From a virus, in IMG/VR virus record IMGVR_UViG_3300030106_001208, positions 1 through 25,025 of that record: a DNA stretch of 25,025 bases. The stretch is one strand, 5' to 3'. The notes beneath the pieces were generated by a model, which had not been told where the DNA came from, did not search any database, and saw only the letters and a program-made list of their open reading frames with translations. This document shows, in pieces, positions 12,133 to 22,300 of the stretch. The position numbers and the translations under genes are program-made. Position 1 is the stretch's first letter. Every line of letters begins with the position of its first letter.

Positions 12133-14660
12133 TGACCTATACAAGTCCTAGATATACCAACTGGACTGCTGGTGAGCTTTCAGATAGATTAGATGGTAGA
12201 ACAGATCTTACAAGATATTTTAACGGAGCAAAGTCTTTAGAAAATTTTATAGTCTATCCTGCTGGTGGTGCAGCAAGGAGACCGGGTACAAAGTTTTTAC
12301 ATGAAGTAAAAGTAAGTGCGAATGCAGCACGACTAATACCTTTTGAATTTAACACTACGTCTGCAAATACCTATGTATTAGAATTTGGTAATAATTATTT
12401 TAGAGTGTATCAGGATGGTGGTATCGTAACTGAAACAGGTAAAACTATTTCCGGTGCAACCAAAGCTAACCCTGTTGTTATCACAGCAACCTCACATGGC
12501 TTTAGTAATGGGGATCATGTTATTATTGGCAGCGTTGCAGGTATGGTGGAACTCAATGGAGTAACAGGAATAGTTGCAAACAAAACGACAAACACTTTTG
12601 AACTTACAGATGTTGATGGTACAAATATTAACAGCACAGGGTTTACTACGTACACTTCCGGAGGTACAGCAAGTCGTATTGTAGAGATAACCACAACGTA
12701 TACTACTGCTCAAATATCTGAAATCAAAGTAACACAATCTGCGGATGTTATGTTTGTAACACACAACGACCATCCCGTTAGAAAGATACAAAGAACAAGC
12801 AATACGGACTGGACTATCTCCGATGTCTCTTTTATAAACGGCCCGTACCTAGATGAGAATGCTACTACAACTACTCTTACTCCAAATGGTCGAAGTGGTA
12901 GCATTACTCTTACTGCATCAGGAGATACATTTGTTTCTACTGATGTAGGAAGATTAGTAAAAATATATAATGGTTATGCAAAGATAACAGCATTTACTTC
13001 TGCAACTGTAGTTACTGCTACTGTGCAAACAGATGAGTTAGGAGTAGCAGAGATACTACCAACTTATGCTAGTAACACAATTAGTTTTGTAGAAGGTGAT
13101 CCTAGCAGTACAGGATCATCCCACAATGATTTTATACGAGATAGCAACAAACAGTTTGTCATAGAAGGTTTTACTGAAGGTATGACGATTACTGCAAGTG
13201 GTGCATCAAATAGTGCAAACAATAGAGATTATGAAATTGTAAAAGTAACAAGTGATGAAATAACTTTAGTGCCTGTAGATGATGTTGTAAATGAATCTGC
13301 AAGTAATACAATTACTCTTGTTGGAAAGCTAAATGCCACCGATGCTTTTTCTCTAGGAGCTTTTTCAGAGACTACAGGATTTCCAAGAGCCTGTGCTTTC
13401 TATGAGCAGCGTTTAGTGTTTGCAGGTACAACTAGTCAACCGCAATCTTTATTCTTTAGTGTTGCCGGTGATTTTGAAAACATGACAGAAAGCGATAGTG
13501 ATAGTTCTGCTATGAACTATACAATCGGTAGCAATCAGGTTAACAGAATATTGTACCTTGCATCATCAAGAAGTATGATCGTAGGAACAACTGGTGGTGA
13601 GTTTGTAGTCCGAGCATCAGGAACAGACGAGCCAATTACTCCTACAAATATACAAATTAAACAACAGGCAAGTTATGGTAGTGCTGATATACAACCAGTA
13701 CAAGCAGGAACCTATACTTTGTTTGTGCAAAGAGCAAAAAGAAAAATAAGAGAACTAGGTTATGTATTTGATACAGATTCTTTTCAAGCAGTAGATCTAA
13801 CTATTCTTGCAGATCATGTTACAGAAACAGGAGTGTTAGAGCTTGCGTATCAGCAAGAACCTTTCTCTATTGTCTGGGGTACAACAACCGATGGTAGATT
13901 GATTGGTCTTACCTATCGAAGAGAAGAACAGGTAGTGGCATGGCATCAACATAAATTAGGAGGTTCTTTTACGACAGGTGGCGTAACCACTAATCATGGT
14001 ATTGTAGAAAACATAGCTGTAATACCGGGAGAACTTAATCAAGATAATTTATACATGGTAGTAAAAAGAACTATCAATGGTGCAACGAGAAGATATGTAG
14101 AAATATTATCCGATATAGATTTTGGAACAAATATACAAGATGCTATCTTTGTGGATAGCAGTCTAACCTATTCAGGATCTAGTACATCAAGTCTATCAGG
14201 TCTTGACCATTTAGAAGGGCAAACTGTTTCTATTTTAGAAGAAGGAGCAGCTCATCCAGACAAGACAGTATCAAGCGGAAGTATTGCAACTGATAGAGCA
14301 ACAACAAAAGCTCAAGTAGGATTAGGTTATACATCTACTTTGAGAACTGTAAGGTTAGAATCAGGGAGTGCAAGTGGTACAGCTCAGGGCAAAATTAAAA
14401 AAATTCATAGTGTTATTGTTCGTTTTTTTCGTACTGTGGGTGCTTCTGTGGGAACTAGTACAGACAATGTCGATACCATCCCCTTCAGAGACAGTTCCGA
14501 TCCAACAGACACAGCAGTACCATTATTTACAGGAGACAAAACCATAGAAGCTCAACCCTCTTGGGATACAGAAGGTGCAATCGTAGTGCAGCAGACACAA
14601 GCATTACCTATGACGATTGTTGGTATCTATCCAAGAGTAGTAGTACAAGATTTTGATTGA
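12132..14660 (+). CDS. Tail tubular protein B / nozzle (T7 gp12-like) with FCCH-like insert
   Basis: An 842-residue protein. The start (NWTAGELSDRLDGRTDLTRY, then GAKSLENFIVYPAGGAARRP) is diagnostic for phage tail tubular protein B. It is confirmed by later PRACAFYEQRLVFAGTTSQP, SSRSMIVGTTGGEFVV and LELAYQQEPFSIVWGTTTDG segments. Residues about 109-181 (KANPVVITATSHGFSNGD, then ELNGVTGIVANKTTNTFEL, then YTSGGT) form a beta-rich insert of the type annotated in databases as a ubiquitin-activating enzyme FCCH domain. That name reflects similarity of fold, not function. The protein forms the tail nozzle that carries the fibres. The last residues (MTIVGIYPRVVVQDFD) fit the family. One-base overlap at both ends. 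Confidence 0.88.
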   Translation: MTYTSPRYTNWTAGELSDRLDGRTDLTRYFNGAKSLENFIVYPAGGAARRPGTKFLHEVKVSANAARLIPFEFNTTSANTYVLEFGNNYFRVYQDGGIVTETGKTISGATKANPVVITATSHGFSNGDHVIIGSVAGMVELNGVTGIVANKTTNTFELTDVDGTNINSTGFTTYTSGGTASRIVEITTTYTTAQISEIKVTQSADVMFVTHNDHPVRKIQRTSNTDWTISDVSFINGPYLDENATTTTLTPNGRSGSITLTASGDTFVSTDVGRLVKIYNGYAKITAFTSATVVTATVQTDELGVAEILPTYASNTISFVEGDPSSTGSSHNDFIRDSNKQFVIEGFTEGMTITASGASNSANNRDYEIVKVTSDEITLVPVDDVVNESASNTITLVGKLNATDAFSLGAFSETTGFPRACAFYEQRLVFAGTTSQPQSLFFSVAGDFENMTESDSDSSAMNYTIGSNQVNRILYLASSRSMIVGTTGGEFVVRASGTDEPITPTNIQIKQQASYGSADIQPVQAGTYTLFVQRAKRKIRELGYVFDTDSFQAVDLTILADHVTETGVLELAYQQEPFSIVWGTTTDGRLIGLTYRREEQVVAWHQHKLGGSFTTGGVTTNHGIVENIAVIPGELNQDNLYMVVKRTINGATRRYVEILSDIDFGTNIQDAIFVDSSLTYSGSSTSSLSGLDHLEGQTVSILEEGAAHPDKTVSSGSIATDRATTKAQVGLGYTSTLRTVRLESGSASGTAQGKIKKIHSVIVRFFRTVGASVGTSTDNVDTIPFRDSSDPTDTAVPLFTGDKTIEAQPSWDTEGAIVVQQTQALPMTIVGIYPRVVVQDFD

Positions 14661-15088
14661 TGAGAATAATAAAGTTTATACCAGAACACGCAAAAGAATT
14701 AGTAGTAGAAAATAAATTATCTTTTGGCACACAATCACCAGATCATGACTGGGAACACCACATGGAGCGAGCAGCTTTGCATGACGCTTGGACAGGTATA
14801 GAGAACGGACACATTATCGCAGCAGCAGGTTTCATTCCTATGTGGGATGGTGTTGCAGAATGTTGGTTTATAGGAAGCGATAGAATACAAACAAGAATTA
14901 AGTCTGTTGTAAAAACTACAAAAGATATTATGAGCAAGGCACCTTACGCAAGGATGCACGCAAATGTAAAAGCTGATTGGATGCAGGCAATACGCTTTGC
15001 AGAATTTTTAGGTTTTAAAAAAGAAGGTTTAATGAAAAAGTTTGGCCCAGAGGGTGCAGACTATATTGTAATGGGAAAGGTAAAATAA
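14660..15088 (+). CDS. Internal virion protein A-like (T7 gp13-like, GNAT-fold)
   Basis: A 142-residue protein. The ATG at 14660 overlaps the preceding TGA (TGATG); a TTG one codon earlier is also possible. The plan resembles T7 gp13, with an N-terminal IKFIPEHAKEL helix and a central AECWFIGSDRIQTRIKSVVK segment (compare WFVTSDQ... in gp13). A C-terminal AIRFAEFLGFKKEGLMKKFG segment follows, like the acetyltransferase-fold ending FLKTIGAVF. The canonical GNAT acetyl-CoA motif (Q/R-x-x-G-x-G/A) is absent, so enzymatic activity is unlikely. gp13 is needed for particle morphogenesis. Its place right after the nozzle gene and before a gp14-like gene supports the assignment. Confidence 0.6.
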   Translation: MRIIKFIPEHAKELVVENKLSFGTQSPDHDWEHHMERAALHDAWTGIENGHIIAAAGFIPMWDGVAECWFIGSDRIQTRIKSVVKTTKDIMSKAPYARMHANVKADWMQAIRFAEFLGFKKEGLMKKFGPEGADYIVMGKVK

Positions 15089-15089
15089 T

Positions 15090-15566
15090 ATGGCAAATGC
15101 TTTAATGATAGCAGGTACAGCAATAACTGTACAAGGACAACTAGCAGCAGGTAGGGCTGCTAAGAAAGCAGCAGATTATAATGCAAGTGTAAATGAAAGA
15201 AATGCACAAGCTGCTGAAATACAAGCAGAGAATATTGACAGATTAAATAAGATAAAAGAATTACAAGATAGAGAAAAATTTAGAAACCTAAATGACCGAA
15301 CACAAATGTTGTATAGAGGTCAGGGGTGGGCAGCAACGACTGGTACACCATTAAAAAAACTTTTACAAAATGCGTTGCGTTTTGAACAAGACATAGAAAT
15401 ACAAAATTACAATTCAAGAGTAAAACAGTTACAAGCAAAAGAAGTAGCAACCAACCAAAGACTAGAAGCAGAACTAACAAGAATGGAAGGAAGAGCTGCA
15501 AGAACAATATCAAGGTATCAAGCTGCTGGAACTTTATTAACTAGTGCAGGAGCTTTGTTAAAATAA
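15090..15566 (+). CDS. Internal virion protein B-like (T7 gp14-like)
   Basis: A 158-residue, highly helical protein. It begins with a hydrophobic stretch (ALMIAGTAITVQGQLAAGRA), continues as a long Ala/Gln/Glu/Asn helix (YNASVNERNAQAAEIQAENI) and has a glycine break (MLYRGQGWAATTGTP). Another long helix follows, then a hydrophobic end (TLLTSAGALL). This plan is seen in podovirus gp14-like ejection proteins, which insert into the host outer membrane at the start of DNA ejection. The ribosome site is AAAGG (15077-15081). The TAA overlaps the next ATG by one base. No enzyme motif is visible. Confidence 0.6.
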   Translation: MANALMIAGTAITVQGQLAAGRAAKKAADYNASVNERNAQAAEIQAENIDRLNKIKELQDREKFRNLNDRTQMLYRGQGWAATTGTPLKKLLQNALRFEQDIEIQNYNSRVKQLQAKEVATNQRLEAELTRMEGRAARTISRYQAAGTLLTSAGALLK

Positions 15567-17173
15567 TGAAAGTAAGATTATACGAAAGTCAATTAAATAG
15601 AACAGAGGAGACAGGAGCTAGACCTTTGACCGCTCAAATTAATCCTAGGACTTTTTCTGCTCTTGCTGGTGCAGCTACAGAAATAGGAGGTTCTTTATTT
15701 AAACTAGGAGCAGAGAAACTTAGATATGATCAAGCTAATGAAAGACTTGATGTAGAAAACAAAGCTACAGTTGCTTTGATATCATTTCAAGATCAAGCTC
15801 AAGATATAATTAGAAAAGCATCTAATGATGATCCTACTGTATCACATACTGCTGTGCCAGAAGCTATAAAAAAATTATACGATACAACTTTACTTTCTTT
15901 GAAAGATAACAAAAAAGTTCAAGAAAAATTTGGAGTAAATGGATTAAAAGTATTTAGTAATCTTAAACAAAAATTTTTATCAACAAACTTGCAAAAAAAA
16001 ATTGATTTAGGAAAATCAAATGTACAAACAAATATTGATTTAGATATAAAAATTGCAGGAGACTCTGGTGGTAATATAGTGGAAAGATTACAAGCAGCAG
16101 AAGATGCTGCTACTAAAATTTCTATTGCTCAGACAACTGGTGTTTATGATGCAATAACTGCAAATACAGAAACTAAAAACCTTAACTACAAACTAGTAGA
16201 AAGCAGTATCGCAAGTGCCATGAATGCAACAGACAACGCATTTGGTATAGCATTAGCTATTGAAGATGGAGAGTATAAGGAAGATGTAATATTCAATAAA
16301 TATTTTACAAAGCTCAGTTTAGATCAACAAGAAAAAATTATTAAGTACGCACAGGATAAAGCTAATAGCGTAGATAATTTATTAGAAGCAGAAGAAAAAA
16401 AAGAGAATGAAGAAGAAGAAAACAAAATAAAAGAACTAAAAAGATCTTTAGATAATATTGTGGATATAAAAGATGGACTACCAATATTCAATCAATTAAT
16501 AAGTATGCAAGCTTTGAGTTTAACAGAAAGACAAAAGTACGAAAAGTTTTTAAACATATCAAGGCAAGGAGCAGCAGGAAGTGCTGATGAAGATGATCCT
16601 ACTATTTTAAAAGAGATAGCTACTTTAAAAGTTAATAATCAATTAGACGAAGAATATTTATTACAAAATTATTCAAAACTAACTAATAGTACATTTACTT
16701 CTGAAAGAAAAGGATTGTTAACAGAATTAAATGCAGCGGAGAAAAAAGCAAAAGAAGAATTAAAAAACACTTTTAGAGTTTCTGAGGAAGCTTTGGAAGC
16801 TTTTTCAGGAGACCTGTTTCATAAAAAATTAATTCAAGGATATAATAGATATTACAATGAACTAATAGATTTTACGCAAGCAGAAAATAGAAGTGTAGAA
16901 GAGATAGAAAATAAAGTAGAAAAATTAAAGAAAAAGTTTGCTGATACAGAACTAGGTTATTACAGGGAAGATTTAAAAGGATATATAGTTAGAGCTAACA
17001 AACAATTAGCTCTAGGAGATTTTGGTCAAATTACACAAGATACACCTTTACAAGATATTTATGATTTAATTAAAAAACATTACAATGATAATCCTAATCA
17101 AGAATTACCTCAAGCTTTGAAAAATGTTAGAGACAATTTAAATGATTACAAATATATGTTAGATATACAATGA
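15566..17173 (+). CDS. Internal virion protein C-like (gp15-type), coiled-coil rich
   Basis: A 535-residue protein, strongly charged and mostly helical. A long Glu/Lys-rich coiled-coil lies at about 276-300 (AEEKKENEEEENKIKELKRS). The N-terminus (NPRTFSALAGAATEIGGSLF) resembles the start of large virion proteins such as gp15-like ones, in which a short segment precedes GA.....GA..L..LG. The rest shows no enzyme motif. It sits between the gp14-like and the giant proteins, as gp15 does in T7. The DNA here is visibly richer in A+T than the head genes. Overlaps with neighbours at both ends (TAATG; ATGA) suggest translational coupling. Family assignment is by position and composition. Confidence 0.5.
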   Translation: MKVRLYESQLNRTEETGARPLTAQINPRTFSALAGAATEIGGSLFKLGAEKLRYDQANERLDVENKATVALISFQDQAQDIIRKASNDDPTVSHTAVPEAIKKLYDTTLLSLKDNKKVQEKFGVNGLKVFSNLKQKFLSTNLQKKIDLGKSNVQTNIDLDIKIAGDSGGNIVERLQAAEDAATKISIAQTTGVYDAITANTETKNLNYKLVESSIASAMNATDNAFGIALAIEDGEYKEDVIFNKYFTKLSLDQQEKIIKYAQDKANSVDNLLEAEEKKENEEEENKIKELKRSLDNIVDIKDGLPIFNQLISMQALSLTERQKYEKFLNISRQGAAGSADEDDPTILKEIATLKVNNQLDEEYLLQNYSKLTNSTFTSERKGLLTELNAAEKKAKEELKNTFRVSEEALEAFSGDLFHKKLIQGYNRYYNELIDFTQAENRSVEEIENKVEKLKKKFADTELGYYREDLKGYIVRANKQLALGDFGQITQDTPLQDIYDLIKKHYNDNPNQELPQALKNVRDNLNDYKYMLDIQ

Positions 17174-19365
17174 CAGATGTAATACAAAGATTACAAACAG
17201 CTTATGAAGATTTTGAAGTTTTGTCTGAAGCAAATGCTTTTGAAGGGCAAAACACTAGTGAAGTAACAGATAGAACTCTTACTAACAAAATTGCTGATTT
17301 TGGTATAGATACAGGACAAGCTATTGTTTCAGGTATAGAAGATGCTGGAGTAAACTTCAATCAGTTTTTAGCAGAAGTAGTAGCAGCTCCAGATACACTT
17401 GCAGATTTTATTGGACAAAAAATTACTGATAATCCTAATTTTAATTATCCGGGTTTGAATAAGGAAACTGCAACCAAAAATATTCAAGATGGATTGTCTT
17501 GGATGGATGAAAACTTAGTACCAAAATTTTTAAGAGGTTCTACAAAAAACATAGAGAGAAAATATACCAATCAAACTTATGGTAATATAATACAAGGTGT
17601 TTCACAATTTGCAACAGGAGCAATTCCAGCAGCAAAGATTGTAGGTCTAACAAAAGCATTACCGGGAATGATAGCTCCTAGTTCAGCAGCAAGAGGTCTT
17701 ACTTGGGGAATGATTGCTGATGCAACAGTAATAGATCCCAATGCGGAAGAACTTATAGCCCCTGTATTTAGAACCTTTATAACAAATTCTACCAAAGATG
17801 AAATAGATACACTTGAAGATACAGTTTTATCTATATTGGAAAAATACGATCAAGATAATGATGTTATCAAAAGAATAAAAACAGCTAATGAAGGTGCTTT
17901 GATTGGAGCTTTAGTGGAAGGTATTATTGCAGGTGCTAAAGCGTTGCCTTGGAAGACTCTAACAAAAGCATTAGGTGTAGCTGGTGCAGCATCAATAGCA
18001 GCAGGTAAAAAAGTAGTAGATACTGCAAAGCGAGTTGAGATAGATGATAGTGCAACTTTAGGATCTACTAATATACCTTTAAAGTTAAAACCAGAGGACA
18101 GTAAAAAAAAAACTTTAAATAACAATAATCTTTCTTTTTTAAATGAAAAATATTCTGATGTTGATATATCTATATCCGAAAAAGATAAAGGAATAACATT
18201 ATCAGAATTAGTAGTTCCTGAAGGTAAAAGAAATCAAGGTATAGGAACGCAAGTTATGCAAGATATTATAAACTACGCAGACAATAATAATAAAACTATA
18301 GCTTTAACTCCAGATACTACTTTTGGTGCTAGTAAAACAAGATTGAAAGAATTTTACAAAAATTTAGGTTTTGTTGAAAACAAAGGAAGAAACAAAGATT
18401 TTCGTTTTACAGAAACTCTTATAAGAAAACCATTATCAGTTGATGACTTTAATATTAATCCTAACAAGATTAAAGCACCAACAGAGAATGAAACAGGAAT
18501 ACTTGCTTTCCATGGAAGTGCTGCTGATTTTGATGAGTTTAAATTAGATAAGATTGGTACAGGAGAGGGCAATCAAGCATTTGGATATGGTTTGTATTTT
18601 TCAGATAGCGAAGATATAGCAAAATTTTATACTTCAGCTTTAAGAAAAAGAGAACCAGTATTATTTAAAGGAGAGCCTATTAAGTATATATCTGATACAG
18701 CAGAAGGTGATTTGGTTAGTAATGATATTATAAACTTAAATAGAGTTAGAGATAGAATAGCTGATAAAGGAATGTCTTTACAAGAAGCTAAAGATTCAGC
18801 AATAGATGAACTACAACAAACTATAAGTAACTTTCAAAAAAATGATGAGAATAAAAAAGTTATAAATGAATTAAACAAAGACATAAATTTTATTAATAAT
18901 TTACAAGATAAAGATTTTTCTTATAACACAGGAAAAACATACAAAGTTGATATAAAAGCTTTTAGAGATAATTTACTTGATCACGATAAACCAGTATCTA
19001 AACAAAATAAAATTATAAAAGATATTATACAAAAAATATATCTTGAAAATAATTTAAAACCTTTGAGAAAAACTACTACTGGAGAAGATGTTATTGATGA
19101 ATTAGCAGTTAAGTTTAGTAAGTTAGAAAATAATAAATTAATATATGATAATAAAAAAGTAAGCGAAATATTAAATGCTGCTGGCATCAAAGGTATTAAA
19201 TACAAATCAGGTCAACTATCTGGAATGGAAAGCGAATCTAATAATTTTGTAATATTTGATGATAAAATTATAAAAGTATTAGCTAAGTATGGAATAGTAG
19301 CACCAGTAGCAGTAAGTGCTATCAAAGGTAATAAAGAACAACAAACACAAGACAACTCAATATAA
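17170..19365 (+). CDS. Polyvalent virion protein with GNAT and ADP-ribosyltransferase (ART-PolyVal) domains
   Basis: A 731-residue protein within the ejection-protein block, coupled to the preceding gene by ATGA. Residues 1-240 are helical and of unknown function; 242-280 is hydrophobic and may touch membrane. Residues 331-418 look like a GNAT acetyltransferase: the acetyl-CoA motif KRNQGIGTQV (353-362), then RLKEFYKNLGFVE (391-403). Residues 445-700 match ART-PolyVal: FHGS (447-450), KIGTGEG...FGYGLYFSDS (461-480), YKVDI...NLLDHDKPVSKQ (591-612), then AAGIKGIKYKSGQ and NNFVIFDD (691-698). H448 and Y476 are the likely NAD-contacting residues. If ejected with the DNA, it could modify host proteins early, as T4 Alt does. 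Domain identities are strong; delivery and targets are inferred. Confidence 0.75.
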   Translation: MTDVIQRLQTAYEDFEVLSEANAFEGQNTSEVTDRTLTNKIADFGIDTGQAIVSGIEDAGVNFNQFLAEVVAAPDTLADFIGQKITDNPNFNYPGLNKETATKNIQDGLSWMDENLVPKFLRGSTKNIERKYTNQTYGNIIQGVSQFATGAIPAAKIVGLTKALPGMIAPSSAARGLTWGMIADATVIDPNAEELIAPVFRTFITNSTKDEIDTLEDTVLSILEKYDQDNDVIKRIKTANEGALIGALVEGIIAGAKALPWKTLTKALGVAGAASIAAGKKVVDTAKRVEIDDSATLGSTNIPLKLKPEDSKKKTLNNNNLSFLNEKYSDVDISISEKDKGITLSELVVPEGKRNQGIGTQVMQDIINYADNNNKTIALTPDTTFGASKTRLKEFYKNLGFVENKGRNKDFRFTETLIRKPLSVDDFNINPNKIKAPTENETGILAFHGSAADFDEFKLDKIGTGEGNQAFGYGLYFSDSEDIAKFYTSALRKREPVLFKGEPIKYISDTAEGDLVSNDIINLNRVRDRIADKGMSLQEAKDSAIDELQQTISNFQKNDENKKVINELNKDINFINNLQDKDFSYNTGKTYKVDIKAFRDNLLDHDKPVSKQNKIIKDIIQKIYLENNLKPLRKTTTGEDVIDELAVKFSKLENNKLIYDNKKVSEILNAAGIKGIKYKSGQLSGMESESNNFVIFDDKIIKVLAKYGIVAPVAVSAIKGNKEQQTQDNSI

Positions 19366-19377
19366 ACTAGGTTAACA

Positions 19378-22300
19378 ATGGCTAGACAAACAGATCTTTT
19401 TCCCCAAGATAATAAACAAGAAAGTTTATTGTCAAAACAAAATGTAGATCAACAAGTATTAGATGCTTCTGCTACAGGTGGAGTTACAAAACAAGCAGAA
19501 GATCCTACACAAGACAGAATACAGTTAGCAGGTGGTGGAGGAATAAGTAGTTCGTTTTTAGAACTTCTCAAAGCTGCAAATATTATGGGTGGTGCAAGAG
19601 AAGGTGTAGAGCAGGCACCAGAGGAAGTTATGGGAAGAGTTCCTACTCCTATAGAACAAAGATTAGGCAAAGGTAAAGACATACAAGCTACTAAAGATTA
19701 TTATGCTAGACAATTATTAAGTCCAGAAAGATATGAGTCATTTAAGAGCAGAGGATTTTCAGCAGCAGATGCTAATGAGGAACAAGTTTTAAAAAAAGCA
19801 AGAGAAGCATTAGAAACAGATCTTTCTATGGAGGGTGTTCCTTTATCTCAAGATATGTTAAGAATGACTACTGGTGAAGATGCTATAACAGTTAGAAAAA
19901 ATCCAAAAACAAAAAAAGGTAAAGTAATTATAGGAGGGGATTTAGATTTTAACTTTGAAAAAATAAATACTTCTGATGACATAAAAAAAGTCATACAAGC
20001 AACTAGTAAAATATATAGAAAACAAACTGATGCCGCTGTAGGGGGTAAGGTAACATTAGATCAAACTAAAGAGGAAGCAAGTCAACTACTAGCTAATGAA
20101 CTTGGCATAACAAAAAAAGCTTTACAAAAAAACAGAGGTTTATTAGATGCAGCAGAGTCAACTGCACTTAGATCTTTATTGGTAAACTCTGCAAGTAAGA
20201 TAGACGAACTTACAAAAAAAATTAATGGTATAGGCCCTAATGGAGAAGAGATAGCTAAAGATAGAAGCACAGAGACTATGTTTGCTTTTCGCAGACAGAT
20301 GGCCTTGCACGCTGGTTTGCAAATTGCAGCCAAAAAACAACAAGCAGATTTGGCAAGGGCATTAAGTTCTTACAGAATTGATGTTGGATCAAGTTTACAG
20401 TTTCAAGATAAATTAATGGATGATGTTATTAAATCCGGAGGTGGTTATGAAGAAACTGAAAAACTTGCTAAAGGTGTACAAAAAGCATTGCAAGAAGGTG
20501 GAGGTGCAGGGTTAAATACTTTTGTTGATAAGGCTACTGCTTATGGAAATGCAGCATACGAGATATACATAAATGGTTTATTGTCTGGGCCAAAAACTTT
20601 TTTTAAAAATGCTTTAGGAACACCTTTGTTTATGACATATCTTCTTGCTGAAGATACTATTGCTGCAACTTATGGTGCTATTGAAAGAGGAGGTAAAAAA
20701 CTTTTTAACAAACAGCTTACACCTAATGATGCAGAGGGTATATATTTAAGTCAGATTGCAGCTAGAGTATATGGGTATATTCACGCTTTTAGGGATGCAG
20801 CTTCTAATAGTGTAGAAACTCTTAAAACCGAAGCATCTGCATCAGCAGTAGGAAGAGTTGATAGTGCAAGATTTAGAGCTATTGATTCACAAACTTTAGG
20901 ATTGTCTGGTTACTTTGGTGCTGCTGTAGATTTTTTTGGAAGGATAACTAGAATACCCGGTTTAGCTTTGCAGTCTACAGATGATTTTTGGAAGGGTATT
21001 GCCCAAAGAGCAGCATTATATGAGGAAGCAGTTAACAGAGCTTCAAAGGCAAAATATCTTGGCAAGTCAAATGAAGAAGCTGCACAAGATGGCATAGAGG
21101 TATTATTAGATCCACAGTCAATAGCCAAAGACTTAGATCACGCAGCAAACTATGCAACTCTAACAAGTGATACAGGAGCTTTAGGAAAAATAGCAAGAAC
21201 TATACAAAACTACCCAGAGAAGTTTCCTATAGGTAGATTGCTTATGCCTTTTGCAACAGTACCAACAAATGTGATTGCTAGAACAGTTGAAAGAAGTTTA
21301 TTCAATGTACCTGCAATAAAAAAAATATTTACAGGTACACCTAAAGAAAGATCAAAGTCTATAGCAAAATTAGGTTTAGCTAGTTCGATGTTTTTATATG
21401 TAAGTCATTTGTCAACACAAGGAAGAATAACAGGAGCATTACCAAGAGACAAAAAAGAAAGAGAGATGTTACCGCCGGGATGGCAACCTTTTAGTTTAGT
21501 TTTTAGAGGTGAGGATTTTCCAGAAGATAAACCTATGTATGATAATTTTGGTAACCCTAACGGAAACTTACTATATGTTAGTTACGCAGGGTTAGAGCCT
21601 GTAGGTTTAATATTTGCTTTAGGGGCAAACTATGTAGAAGGTGCAAGAAGAAGTAGAGATATAAATATGCACCAAAATAAAGCAGCAAGATATGCTGTTG
21701 CAATGTTTGATTACATAGAAGAAATGCCTATGATAAATACTTTTGGAACAATATCAAAAGCTTTTCAAGAGGGAGATCCTAGTATATTGTACAACTCTCC
21801 TGTAGCAAACTTTTTAGGCCCTATACCAAAACCATTTAGTTCTTTAATAAGAAATGTAAAAAAATTAGAAGATACAGAAATCAAAAAAAAGACAGAGGAG
21901 TTTGAAAGATTTACAGCAGAAGATGTATATGAGGATGCAAGAAAAAATAATAGATATGGTGCAGATGGTCAACCTTTCTTTGAAAATATTGGAACTCCTA
22001 AAAATGCTTTTAACTTTAGAGAGGTATACCATAGAATAGTAACAGCTCAAGTAGGAGATGAAGAGAGAGAAGCACAGCAATATGATGTATTTGGTATTCC
22101 TAAAACAAGAGGTGTAAAATTTTCTATTAATCCTGTTGTAGCAATGTGGAATATGATTACTCCATTTAGTATAAGCTATGGACAAAAGTTTACTCCTCTG
22201 CAAGAAGAGATAGTTCGATTGAGAGTACCTCTTAGTATTGAAAGAAACACTTACAAAAATTTAAAACTATCAAAGTTACAAAGTAGTAAATGGACTGAGT

